From Dinochytrium kinnereticum (lineage: Eukaryota; Chytridiomycota; Chytridiomycetes; Chytridiales; Chytridiaceae), in NCBI GenBank assembly GCA_027604005.1, contig JADGJT010000124.1, forward strand, positions 4,863-48,536: DNA of 43,674 bases. The letters run 5' to 3'. A model generated the notes under the pieces. That model was given only the letters and a program-made list of their open reading frames with translations. It searched no databases and was not told where the DNA came from. Shown in pieces: positions 21,406-31,539 of the stretch (positions are counted from its first letter, which is position 1; each line of letters begins with the position of its first letter). Made by a program: the position numbers and the translations under genes.

Positions 21406-23754
21406 TCACAACCTGGGCACCTTAACCCTCACAGCCCCCTCCAACCCTTGAACCTCCCGATGTCCCACCGCAACAACAGTAACTCCCCTCTCCTTCCTCA
21501 ACAGCTCCCTCCACATCCTGCCCTCCATCTCTACATCCACATTCGACGTAGCCTCATCCATAAAGACCAGCTTCGGGTTGCGAACCAACACCCTTGCAAA
21601 GGCAAGCCTCTGTCTCTCTCCCTGCGATAGAGTTGACAGCGGCGTTCCGCCATCCAAAAGATGTGTCAACCCGACCACGTTCAACGCGAATGTGGCAACA
21701 GAGAGAGAGATCCTGGTTGAGGGGTAGGAGAGCTGATCGAGAACATCTTCATGGGTTGACGTCGTTTCTCCTGTTGATTCGACATCAGTCGGTGAGATGA
21801 TGAGCGGAAGATCGGAAGGGCACCGCCCGTCCGGCCCGATGTAGGGAACTTGAGATAAAAAGATGACGTCTTCACGTGGAACCCCGAAAACGACTTCCCC
21901 TCCTGTCTTGCAGCCCCAGAGACCAGCGAGGATTTTGAGGAGCGCGGATTTCCCGGCTCCTGAGGGACCTTCGATGACGACATGGAGGCGGGGGTGAACT
22001 GTGAAAGAGAGGTTGCGGATCAGGTGGTTGGAGGACATGGCTGGGCGAGTGAAAGACAGGTTTGTGACAGTAAGGAGGGGGTCGGTGGTGGGTTCAAGGG
22101 AAAGAGGGGATGTGGGGCCTGGGGGGAAGACAGGACTGGCGGTTTTAGGAGTGGAGGAGGCGGTTTCCATGACTTCGAGCAGGTGGCCGATACGTGCAGT
22201 GAATCCGGCAATGTCGGAGAACCTTAAGAGAAAATAAATAAATCATTAAGGAGGAGAAACGCGGAAGAAAGGGGCGTAAAAAACGACGGCAATAATCGCA
22301 CATAGATTTTCCTACCTGTCTGATAGATCCGTGATCATGGTAAACCGATAGATAAGGTACAACGTTAAAAATAAATTCTTGGCCACGATAGCACCCAGCT
22401 CCCCGGGCGGAACGCCATCCAAAGTTCCATCAAACACTGGCACAGCGATAACAAGGTAAGCAAGACAAGCCCCCAAGTAATTCACCAACTCAGTGACGCA
22501 TTTCAACACAACAGACCTATCTAAAACCCTTCTCTGCAACCCCAAAACTCTCTCCAAAAACGCATTCAATCGTCCCCTTTCCGCCTCATGACCCCCCATG
22601 AGCGCTACCGACTCTGCATGTGTCCGTAGATGAACGTGAACGAACCGAAAGTCACCTTCGGCCCTCTCTTTACGGTAGATGAGGGGAATAAGAGGGTTCA
22701 TGGCTAATCGACAGGTAAGGGCCGAGAGGATGAAGTAGAGGTAGATGATGAGGGGTCCGAGAGGGCTTCGTGCCAGAGCATAGGTTTGGTAGGTGTAGTA
22801 GATGATGAGAAAGGGGTCAATCACAAGGGATTCGAGAATTCGACGCAACTGCTCGCCGAGCTTGTCGACGTCTTGGGTGATGGTTTGGTCAGGGTTATCG
22901 GCTAGGAGAGGCGGTGGACGGGGTGCGGTGGGAGATGGAAGTGAAGTCTCCACAGATGACGTGGCGGTCGGTGATATTGCTTCAAAGGTGTGATATGAAC
23001 TTGAGGTAGAGATAGGAGATGCGTGGCCAGACGCCAGGGTTGAAGGCGTCGCAGACGAGACATCTGGACTTGGTTTCCTAAAAAGTTGAGAGATGAAGCT
23101 CAGGAGTTTTCGGGTGCGGGTCGTAGACGTAGACGGGGATGCGGATGTACCGACAAGTGGCTCGACGGAGCCGGTCATTGGGTTTGGAGGCGGCGGGACC
23201 CGTAAGACGGCAATCTCATATAAAGCCTCCGCTGAGGCCGTGTAGGCGGCATGCATCAACAGCGTCAACCTTCGTCGCAATCGGATCCCCATGATCCCAT
23301 GCACAAACTGAACCAAACCCTTCATCATTGACACGGCCACGTATAGCAAGAAGCATTCCAGCACCGTCTTCAGAAATCCCTTGAGGTCCCTTTCAATGAG
23401 CGTCGAGTAGAAGGAGGCGGTTGCAATGCCAATGCGCCAGACGATCAGCTCGAAAAGGAGACAGGCGACGATCAGGGAGAGGTAGATGGGGAGGAGGGAC
23501 GCAGAGTCCTCTGGAGATTTAGGTGGTGCGAAAAGGATGCGGAGAATACGGAGGAAGCGCCGAAAGAAGACGGCGTCCAAGGATGGGTTGCCAGTGTTGG
23601 TGGATGGGGTCGGGCAGGGGGAAGAGCGGTTCTGCTTTTTCGGTGCTGAGAGCGAGGGTTGGCTTTGACGACGATGGAGGGATGACGGCGTCGCTTGATA
23701 CCCTGGAGGAGGGTCCTGCGCCAGCAGCGACGAGATCTCGTCGACGTCGTCCAT
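21406..23754 (-). CDS. Half-size ABC transporter, subfamily D (ABCD4-like)
   Basis: Two exons, 23754–22316 and 22222–21406, give 751 residues in TMD–NBD order. Several membrane segments are visible, including YLSLIVACLLFELIVWRIG, FLKTVLECFLLYVAVSMMKG, LGPLIIYLYFILSALTC and LGACLAYLVIAVPVF. The cytosolic block GDFRFVHVHLRTHAESVALM matches the EGDFR…NAE segment of ABCD proteins. The NBD has Walker A GPSGAGKSALLKILAGLW, a signature LSQGERQRL close to the LSPGE of ABCD4, Walker B LVFMDEATSNVD and a switch His (VAVGHRE). A Ser/Pro-rich insert of about 80 residues lies between the second and third membrane blocks. ABCD1–3 move acyl-CoAs into peroxisomes, while ABCD4 moves cobalamin out of lysosomes. 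The signature and lack of a peroxisomal targeting segment favour ABCD4. It would work as a dimer. Subfamily D is confident, ABCD4 moderate. Confidence 0.85.
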
Positions 23755-24326
23755 CTGTGCGTTGGTTGCTCTGTCCGATGGGACTTGTCCTCAGCAACTG
23801 GCTTTATAGGAAAAAAAAAACAAATGCCCATGTGAAATATTCATGGGAATATTCATCCCTTGGTTTGCTGCTCAGGAATGTACTCATGCAGCTGACATTT
23901 CCTTCCTTTTCTTCTGGCAGCGTCCCATCATGGAGGGATATTGGACTTCGAAATCGCATCTCATCTTTAGATGTTTGAAATATCTCAAGCAAGGTATTGC
24001 TGGGCAGCTTGCATGAGGCCAGAAGAAACTTCCCCAAAAGTGAATCGACATCTGGATCCTGGAAGACGATATTTCCTGTTTACTATAAGTGCGTGAACAT
24101 ATTTTGGGGAGAGAGAAGTTTGTGCGCCAAGGGAGATCTCCCCTGCTTATTACATTCCCTCCATCCCCCCGTCTGCCTAATCCCATCCATGCACGAACCC
24201 TCTGGAATATCTCTGGATATCAGCAGAATGTTCCCACGGAGACGCAGCAGTTTTCCGAACCAACCGTAAAGATAATGCCAAAAGCTTTTTGTTCAAAAGC
24301 TGCCAGCAAGCAGCTTCTGCTCTCGG

Positions 24327-24522
24327 CCAATCAGCATGCGCAAAGGCCAGTGTTGCTGTATATGGAGCATGGCCGACGTGGCTCTGATTGGCTGCAGCCT
24401 TTGGGAGATCTCTGGCGGAAGGTTGCGTGGACTGGGGCAGCGGGATGTTCTGAAAGATGTTCCCGAACCCTGCACATTTCCAACATGCCAGCGCACATTC
24501 ATCAACAGAGAGTGCTGATTGG
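24327..24522. promoter_or_regulatory. Cluster of three CCAAT (NF-Y/HAP) boxes
   Basis: CCAATCAG occurs at 24327–24334 on the plus strand and, inverted as CTGATTGG, at 24384–24391 and 24515–24522. Each is a full eight-base match to the favoured NF-Y/HAP2-3-5 core. The cluster is roughly 150–340 bases upstream of the TATA-like element of the plus gene and about 570–800 bases from the minus gene start, so it could serve both. Confidence 0.6.
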
Positions 24523-24670
24523 ATGATCGGTGAAATGCACGCGGAGGTGCTTGCGCAGGTTGCAGAAAGCTTGCGTGGTGTTGACAGGTGCATGCAGCCG
24601 TGAGCGGATATTCCTCAGCACATTGGCGATGTGCAGCGTGGCATCTTTTTCTCTTTTTTTGCGCTGCTAG

Positions 24671-24676
24671 TATAAA
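24671..24676 (+). promoter_or_regulatory. TATA-like element
   Basis: TATAAA followed by GCCGAGGCC lies about 60 bases before the proposed 5'-UTR intron donor of the periplasmic-binding-like gene. The spacing suits a transcription start near 24700. Confidence 0.5.
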
Positions 24677-24731
24677 GCCGAGGCCAGATGCTTCGATTCC
24701 CGTCGTTCGAAAATAACCTCAGCAGAGCAAG

Positions 24732-25071
24732 GTAACCGCGGGCGACCACCGACTTCCCCGCACACACCCCGTCATTGGCCGTCATCGTAATCGTCATTGC
24801 CTGGGCGATGCCTGGTTGCTTGAGGATGACGGCCTCGTTCCCCTCCCTACTCTTCTGGCAGTCCGATGTCACCCATCCCTTTTGTCCGTCATGAGGAGAT
24901 GATCAATGTGATGGGTGATTCCTCTCACCCCATCCTCCCATGCTGACCATCTACACCCCATGCCGTCCTTTCTCCCTGTTTTTGGTTTTTATTTTCTTCC
25001 TGAGCTCGCTGACAGTAGTAGTGACGTTTTGGATCGTCCGTCTCTAATCTCGTGGTTGACATCCACTCTAG
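24732..25071 (+). other. Probable 5'-UTR intron
   Basis: AG|GTAACC at 24732 and CACTCTAG at 25064–25071 would remove 340 bases and leave only GAAAT before the ATG at 25077. An acceptor placed five bases ahead of the start codon is hard to explain otherwise. Confidence 0.5.
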
Positions 25072-25076
25072 GAAAT

Positions 25077-26980
25077 ATGCACGGAATCACCAAGCTCGCC
25101 GCGCTCGTGTCTGCCCTCGCCGTCTCAGGCGTTGTTGCCCAGCAGCCCACCACCAACCTCCAGCAAGGATGCGTCACCAACTACGACGCCAACTTTGATT
25201 ACTTCCCGGAGAAGGCCTCCAGTGAGTCTCTTCTTTCGCCTCCCTTTGTTCTTTTCTCTTCTCGTTTGCCACATCCTCGTCGGATGGAACTTAGTCCTCT
25301 GTTCCTCCCCGGTGCCCTCTTGGCTCGCGCTTGGTCGATGGGAAGGTGCCGGAGAATCCTGTATCCGATCCCATGCTCCGGACGTTTCTGGACTGCAGCT
25401 TGATCCTGACCATCCCCTCCCTTCAATTCCTGCACGTGTAGACTTTGAGGCCACCTCGTCGCTGAAAATCACCTACGGCAAGAACTACAAGGTCATCACC
25501 AACTCCCTCTCGAACGAGGTTGTCGTCCTTTACCAGTGCGGTACGCCCCGCCCCCCCGCCACCGTTGCTCCCAACGCCAACCGCACCCTTGCCGTCCCCG
25601 TCCGGAAGGTTTCTATCTCTGATACCACCTCGGTCACCTACCTTGAGCTCCTTGGCCGTGCCTCCGCTATCGACTACACCTCTGGTGGTGCGCAGTACAT
25701 CGTTAGCCCTTGTGTTCAGGCTTTCACTGGCGTCAAGGACGTGAACTCCACCACCCCTGAAGCTGCTTCTGCCCAGCTCAACTCCACTGATGTCTTCTTC
25801 CAGTTCTTCAGCTCCTACCCCACAAACAACTCTGTTGTCTTCCCCGTCACCTTTGACAAGACCAGCTTGAACGTAGGCTCATACCCATCATCTTCTTCTT
25901 TGTTTCATGGACTTCAAACGGTTTCTGATTGATCTTTAAATTCGTTTTGGACGTAGCGTGTTGACTGGTTGAACTTTATTGGTGCCTTCTTCAACCTTGA
26001 GGCCAAGGCCAACACCATTGTCAACGCCATCAAGGAGAACTACGCCTGCATCAAGGCTGCCGCCACCTCCGCCACCTCCACCCCGAAGAAGACCGTTGCT
26101 ATCGTCGAGTACGACGCTCCCTCGCAGTTCAACGAGAATGTCGAGTCCTGGAAGATTGTCAACTCTGATTACATGGTCGAACTCATTAACAACGCTGGCG
26201 GCCAAGTCCGCGTCCCTGAGACCGCTGGCACCAAGACCGCCACTGGTACCACTTGGACCTTTACCAAGTCGGCTGACCTGATTGCTGCTCTTGGATCCTC
26301 GGATATCCTTATTGACCAGACCTTTGATGCTGACACTGTTGCTGAGACCTTTAAGAACTTTGGATTCACCGAGACCTCACCTTTGAACTTTATTAAGAAC
26401 AAGCAGATCTACAACCCCAACAAGCAGATTAACTCTGTCGGTGGAACTGGTATGGCTTTTAGACGATACTTTTTGATTCATACTTTAGTTTTTATTCCCT
26501 TTCCATTGCACATCCTCTTTCGTTTCCCGTAGTTCTCTTTTCGTTTCCTTTCGGCGTATCTCTTTCTTTTTCTTTGTACTTCTCTGCTTTTTCTTTCTGT
26601 TCCCGTTGATTTTTTTGATGTGCCATTGATGAATGTTCTCCCGACCAGGTTTCTACGAGGAGGCTGTCGTTCTCCAGAACATTGTCCTCTCTGACTTAAC
26701 CTCTATCTTCCGCCCGGAGCTCTTCCCCGCCTCCTCCTACACCCGTCGCCACTTCCGTAACTTCTACGACGAGCCCACCGTCGTATCCACCGCCGCCACC
26801 TGCTCCAACCTCCAGGCGCTTGACACGGTTGTCGCAAGGACCGCCACTTGCCCCGTTATCCCCACCCAGACTGCTGCTGTCACCACCACCTCCACCTCTA
26901 AGCCCAGCGCTGGTGAGAAGTTTGGTGCTGGTGTTGTCGGTGTTGTCGCTGCCGTTGCCCTGGGGATGGTTGTTGCTTAA
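25077..26980 (+). CDS. Secreted, probably GPI-anchored protein with a periplasmic-binding (BtuF/FhuD/TroA-like) fold
   Basis: Four exons, 25077–25221, 25442–25872, 25957–26449 and 26649–26980, give 466 residues. Residues 1–21 (MHGITKLAALVSALAVSGVVA) are a signal peptide. The mature part opens NYDANFDYFPEKAS. It then follows the type III periplasmic-binding layout: a first lobe with LAVPVRKVSISDTTSVTYLE and LLGRASAIDY, a linking helix WLNFIGAFFNLEAKANTIVN, and a second lobe through TVAIVEYDAPSQF to LFPASSYTRRHFRNFYDEP. Bacterial relatives deliver cobalamin, haem or iron-siderophores to ABC importers. The tail is Thr/Ser-rich and ends in a hydrophobic stretch after KPSAGEKFGAG, as in GPI-anchored wall proteins. 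Several N-glycosylation sites (NRT, NST, NNS) are present. Third positions are mostly C, unlike the neighbours, which suggests high expression. The fold is fairly confident. The ligand is unknown. Confidence 0.82.
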
Positions 26981-27439
26981 GGGGACTGCAATGCCTCATC
27001 CATTCGCTCATCCTCCCCCATTCTTTGTTGTCTTTTCAGTCGGTTGCTTGCTTTTTCTTATCCCGGTCCGCTGCGTTTTTACCAGTTTCTGACGCGCGCA
27101 AACCTTTTCTCTCTGTTGAGCCGTGCTGCCTGAGCTGTTGGCCTCTTTATCCGTAATAATAATATTAGCGAAGTCATGCGCAAGGAAAAGTTATCGTCCC
27201 TCATTCGTTTGGACTTGTGTCTGCAGGAAATTTTCAAAGTCCATCAGCACTGCGCTGGACTTGGGGAGGCCGTCATCCGCCGTCCTTCATCCGACGTCTC
27301 CTGAGCAAGGTGCGCGCAATCTCACCCTGCACTCGCCAGCGCCGCAGCAGAAGGTGCCACACCCACACCCATCTTCCTCCTCCTCTTTGCACACGCTCGC
27401 CCGTTGGCTTGTTCGCGATACAAAAGAGACCAAAACCTC
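26981..27439. other. Intergenic region between co-oriented genes
   Basis: This is the 3' flank of the periplasmic-binding-like gene and the upstream region of the AT-hook gene. No supported feature is seen. Frames here are C-rich and unconvincing. Confidence 0.5.
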
Positions 27440-30400
27440 ATGATGGTGGCAACCAACAGCACAAACGACTCGCCGTCCTTCGCCATCCGCCTCCCCACGC
27501 CCATCTCTAAAGTTCCATCCCGGCTCTCCCTCTCAAGAGCCCAACGCACCCAACTCCAGACGCTCTTAGCAGACCCCACTCACTTCACCTACGCCACCTC
27601 ACCCCCCTCGGGCGCGTTCCTCAAAACCCACGGCCTCGATCCCCCAGCACTTTTGTCAGACACAAGCCCGTGGACCCGCGTGAATGATCCTCGTGGGACC
27701 CGACCGATGGAACCGGTGCTCTTGCAGTGCTGCGGTGGGGTGTTCAGCGGACGGAAGGTGGGGGGAGGAGTGTTTTCGGGGTGTTTGGCTTTTGTGAGGA
27801 TGTTGGTTGGACGGGATGGGGGGGTTGTGCATTTGCAGGGGGTTTTGAGGCACACTGGAGGGTGTGGTGGTAGTGTTCAGATGGTGGGGTTGGATGGAGC
27901 GGTGTCATTGTCTTGTTCTGGGATGTCGGATGGGGAGGGGGGAGAGAGGGATGAGGAGGATTCGATTGACACGCTGTTGATCTCGCCGAGAGGGAGGAAG
28001 GAGGTTGGTTCGGCCTTGCCACGGTGGAATGATGCCGTGTCGATGTTTTGGTTTGATGAAGATGGGGAGCATGCGGGTCGCGATCCACTGTTGGATTTGT
28101 CCGTCCGTGGTGACGCCAGGTACGAACGGCCAGTTCCGAACGCCTCCGCATTTCAGATGGAAGTCCCACTCGCTCTTTGGGATGTGGAGTCTGAATCGGC
28201 GACACCTGTAAGAAATGTTTCGACTTTTTCGTTTCAGTCCGTGGCTGGTTTGGAAGGTAAGCCTTGCAGTTTGGAGGAAGAAGTCACTGACTGTTATTTT
28301 TTTTTTTCTCGTGTAGGGGAACATACTGATCCTTCTGCGATGATAAATGCGAATAAGTGCGGTGAGGGCCTGGAGTTGAGGGAGGTCTTTGTTTCTTCTA
28401 CCAAGACTGGAACCCCGTCAGATCTGGAGGATAGGGTACGCCTGTCACCTCAAAAGGCGTCTTTGCCCGTCGTCTCAGATAACCCACGTCGATCACCACG
28501 AACAAAGTCTCCCGATGCAGCTCATCCTGAGGTTGTTAACCCGTTCGAGGATAAGATCTCGACCCCATTTGAGTCATCACTGGTGGCCGGGAAGGGAGCT
28601 GTACCTGTCATGAGGTTGACGAGATCACTGTCGAAGGCGTCGGATGTACTGGAACACGAAGGTGAACGAGACGTGACGCCTAACCAGCCGATTGCTCAGG
28701 AGGGGATAGTACCACTACGACAGGGACGTCGATCAAAGTCCATACCAAAAGCTGTTGAAGCCAGTGCTCCCAATATGGAGTCGCGTCGTTCAAAGCGCAG
28801 ATCGGCATCATCTCAACCTGAGGAGGAGCCTACCGTAACATCCGGCCCTTCTGGTGATGGAAATATAGAAGGGAACGATGAGACGCCACGAAGAAGATCT
28901 GGGAGACCGAAAAGCGTCGTGAAAGATGTTGATTCTGCTTCTTTAGAGTTGCGTCGTTTATCACTGAGGTCGGCGGGTGGGCCGCGGATCGACGGTGAGT
29001 CTAGCGTGACGCCTCGCACACTGAATCCTGGTGAAGACAAGGATGCGACGCCACGGAGAGGCCGTGGACGACCGAAAAGCGCCACAAAGACCGTTGAAAA
29101 CATCGCACCCGTTATGGAGACGCGTGCTTCTGCGCGCAGGTTGTCGGTTGGGACGGAAGCCGTAGATGAGTCTACCGTGTCGCCTGACACCCCTGACGGA
29201 CAAGGTCACGTCGCAACGTTACGGAGAGGCCGTGGACGACCGAAAAGCGCCACAAAGACCACTGAAAACACCACAGCCGTTATGGAAACGCGTGGTTCGG
29301 CGCGCAGGCTGTCTGTTGGGTTGCAAGCCGTAGATGAGTCTACCGTCTCGCCTGACAGGTCTGATGATGGAGACCGTAACAGCGCAACGCGACGGATAGG
29401 CAGCGGAAGTCCGAAAAGCATCGCTAGAGATGTGGACGACGTTGCTGCCTGTACGGAGCTGCGTCGTTCATCACTGAGGTCGGCGGTTGGGCCGCGGATT
29501 GATACCGAGTCCAGCGTTACGCCTGATCCACAAAATAATGGAAACAGAAAGGACGCGACGCCACAGAGAGGACGTGGAAGACCGAAATCTGCCCGGAAAG
29601 TTGTTGGCGACGTTGCTGCCTCTACGGAGTTGCGTCATTCATCATTGAGGTCGGCGGTTCGCTTGCAGGCTGAAGATGAACCAAGCGTGACGCCTGATCT
29701 GCTAAATAATCGAAATTTGGAGAAGGCGACACCACAAAGAGTACCTAAAGTATCCAAATCTACCACGAGAAATTCTTATGGTGCCTCGCCCACCACTGAA
29801 TCACGTCGCTCATTGCGGGGGAAGTCCGCTCCACTTGAGAATGAATCTCGGGTGGATCTCGGCCAGCTTACTGGTAGTGACAGACAAGATGCACCATCCG
29901 GACGTGGAAGACCTACACCCGGAACCGGAGCTGTCAAAGACGGTCCAACCGTTCTGGAGTTGCGTCGGTCAACGCGAAGATCCTCGGCTTCAATTGAGGG
30001 TGAGCTTAGCATAATGAGTGAGGTTAAGCATGCTGGAGGCGGAAAGAAGGACGCAATGCAGCTGAGAGAATCTGGAAGGCTTAAAAATATCCCGAATACT
30101 GGGGATGGGGTGAACGTGTCTTTTGAAGCGGTGGACGCGGGAGACGGAAGTGGAACGGGAAACCAGCCTCCAGAGGTTTTATATGTGAATCCTTTGGAAC
30201 AGATGTCTTTGGTGGCTGGTGAGAACGAGCCCGGTATTGCAGGCTTGGGTGTTGCTAGTAGCGCCGAAACCAACGGCGCGTTTAAGCCAGTGGAAGTTTT
30301 AGTGGCAAAGGCTGCGGAGCGTCCTTCAAGACGACCCTCTACCCTCTCGTTCAAACCGCTCCTCTCAGAGATTCTTCTCCCAACCGTTACTCCTCAATTA

Positions 30401-31255
30401 TTCGGCACTCCTTCTGTTACTCTCAAGAACCGGTTTCCGGATTACACCTCTCAACGGCCTTTGTTAGAAAAAATACATACGCTAGTTTCTGTTGAGAAGA
30501 ATGTCACGCTGACCAATAAGAGTGATGAGGGGAGTTGGGGGTCGATTGCAGGAGACACTGATGCGTCTTTGGTCTCCTCTTCTCCAAACCTGGACTCGAC
30601 GGAATCCACGACGCATAAGACACGAACGTTGAAACGATCTTTTGATGAGAGTCTTCAAGGGGTTAGCGATTCCTCTCATCCACATCGCCGCGGCTCCTCA
30701 ACGTCATCTAAAGCTTTTAGTGAGGGTGATGGAAAGGGGGCTTCTGCGATTAGGAAAGTATCTTCTTTTGGACGTTTCTTTGGGGGCCAACGTAAAAGCC
30801 GTGCTGAGGATGAGACCCATACCTCTTCCACACGTTTGGGATTGGACGAAGAAGAAGTAGAACCTCTTGACGCGATTCCCTCGGAGTCTGGTGACATGAT
30901 GGCCCATTCGACAGTTGATGATTGGTGGGGTGCCAAACGGGTGTTGCCTGGTGTCAGCCTCCCCGATAAAGTGGTGACGGCAACGCGTGAGCTAGCAGAG
31001 GTGTTCGACCCTGTTGCTGAGCCTGTTCGAGGTCCTATGCTTAAACGGCCTGCGGATTTGATGGAGTTAATGGAGTCCAGTCAGAATGATGGGTCGACGC
31101 CGTTGGTTATACGACGACGTTTGGAGAAGCAAAGAAGTGGGAGGGTTGATGGAGTGCGTGGTGGGTGGAAACCTGCGAAGGGGAGGAAGAGAGGGGGTGA
31201 GGTTAGGATTGCGTTTGGGTGTGCTGGGGTTTGGAGCGTTGGGAAAAAGCATTGA
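27440..31255 (+). CDS. Large AT-hook repeat protein, probable DNA/chromatin-binding factor
   Basis: The start is ATG at 27440 (MMVATNSTNDS). One intron at 28257–28316 (AAG|GTAAGC to GTGTAG) is 60 nt and stop-free, so the frame is open with or without it. Spliced length is 1,251 residues. The first 270 residues include Gly/Cys/Val-rich segments that I cannot place. From about residue 410 to 880 come tandem units of 55–57 residues. Each has a basic core such as RRGRGRPKS (the RGRP of an AT-hook), then a hydrophobic/polar linker, RR-S-SLRSA or SARRLSVG, and an SVTP or TVSP phospho-site. AT-hooks bind the minor groove of A/T-rich DNA, so a chromatin or nuclear scaffold role is likely. The C-terminus is basic (GGWKPAKGRKRGGEVRIAF). 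No enzymatic domain is seen. I do not recognise an orthologue. Confidence 0.8.
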   Translation: MMVATNSTNDSPSFAIRLPTPISKVPSRLSLSRAQRTQLQTLLADPTHFTYATSPPSGAFLKTHGLDPPALLSDTSPWTRVNDPRGTRPMEPVLLQCCGGVFSGRKVGGGVFSGCLAFVRMLVGRDGGVVHLQGVLRHTGGCGGSVQMVGLDGAVSLSCSGMSDGEGGERDEEDSIDTLLISPRGRKEVGSALPRWNDAVSMFWFDEDGEHAGRDPLLDLSVRGDARYERPVPNASAFQMEVPLALWDVESESATPVRNVSTFSFQSVAGLEGKPCSLEEEVTDCYFFFSRVGEHTDPSAMINANKCGEGLELREVFVSSTKTGTPSDLEDRVRLSPQKASLPVVSDNPRRSPRTKSPDAAHPEVVNPFEDKISTPFESSLVAGKGAVPVMRLTRSLSKASDVLEHEGERDVTPNQPIAQEGIVPLRQGRRSKSIPKAVEASAPNMESRRSKRRSASSQPEEEPTVTSGPSGDGNIEGNDETPRRRSGRPKSVVKDVDSASLELRRLSLRSAGGPRIDGESSVTPRTLNPGEDKDATPRRGRGRPKSATKTVENIAPVMETRASARRLSVGTEAVDESTVSPDTPDGQGHVATLRRGRGRPKSATKTTENTTAVMETRGSARRLSVGLQAVDESTVSPDRSDDGDRNSATRRIGSGSPKSIARDVDDVAACTELRRSSLRSAVGPRIDTESSVTPDPQNNGNRKDATPQRGRGRPKSARKVVGDVAASTELRHSSLRSAVRLQAEDEPSVTPDLLNNRNLEKATPQRVPKVSKSTTRNSYGASPTTESRRSLRGKSAPLENESRVDLGQLTGSDRQDAPSGRGRPTPGTGAVKDGPTVLELRRSTRRSSASIEGELSIMSEVKHAGGGKKDAMQLRESGRLKNIPNTGDGVNVSFEAVDAGDGSGTGNQPPEVLYVNPLEQMSLVAGENEPGIAGLGVASSAETNGAFKPVEVLVAKAAERPSRRPSTLSFKPLLSEILLPTVTPQLFGTPSVTLKNRFPDYTSQRPLLEKIHTLVSVEKNVTLTNKSDEGSWGSIAGDTDASLVSSSPNLDSTESTTHKTRTLKRSFDESLQGVSDSSHPHRRGSSTSSKAFSEGDGKGASAIRKVSSFGRFFGGQRKSRAEDETHTSSTRLGLDEEEVEPLDAIPSESGDMMAHSTVDDWWGAKRVLPGVSLPDKVVTATRELAEVFDPVAEPVRGPMLKRPADLMELMESSQNDGSTPLVIRRRLEKQRSGRVDGVRGGWKPAKGRKRGGEVRIAFGCAGVWSVGKKH
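28720..30095 (+). repeat. Coding tandem repeat, about 8–9 units of 165–171 bp with AT-hook cores
   Basis: Cores start near 28725, 28895, 29060, 29228, 29399 and 29570, with more diverged ones near 29740, 29900 and 30070. Spacings between the clear ones are 165, 168, 171 and 171 bases, always multiples of three. The units at 29040–29200 and 29210–29370 are nearly identical at the DNA level, while the flanking units are more diverged. Confidence 0.85.
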
Positions 31256-31390
31256 GATGGTCGTGAATTATTGAACAGCTGTCTGTTGCTTGTCGTATTG
31301 CACTTCTCTTGCGACGTGTAAACCTGATGAGAAATACATTTCGTCTTTGGCATTTTTAGTTTATTTTTTGCTGTAGTTGCAATACTCATC

Positions 31391-31396
31391 AATAAA
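31391..31396 (+). terminator. Polyadenylation signal-like AATAAA
   Basis: AATAAA lies 136 bases after the stop of the AT-hook gene in A/T-rich sequence and is a plausible 3'-end signal for that transcript. Confidence 0.45.
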
Positions 31397-31539
31397 GTGA
31401 TATTTATGATTTGGAAGATGACGGCCGTCATCCGCGATTAAACGCGCCAAAAAAACAAGACAAAAAAATGACCAGAAAACAGTGGAAGAGGGCCGATAGC
31501 AACAAAAACACAACCTAACGCCATTAAAAACCCCAGCAA

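Larger units (their letters stand above)
23755..25076. promoter_or_regulatory. Divergent promoter region between ABCD transporter and periplasmic-binding-like gene
   Basis: The region has 1.3 kb and no supported gene. It holds three CCAATCAG words, a TATA-like element and a probable 5'-UTR intron, each listed separately. Frames of 138–145 codons on both strands around 24089–24593 overlap each other and have no family features. Confidence 0.6.

Noticed and set aside
24089..24593. Overlapping 138–145-codon frames on both strands in the divergent promoter
   Set aside because: They overlap each other, have no domain, signal or splice support, and sit between two clear gene starts.
24665..24710. 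Possible tRNA (GCTTCGATTCCC resembles a B box)
   Set aside because: No matching acceptor, D or anticodon stems surround it, and it lies just after a TATA-like element of a protein gene.
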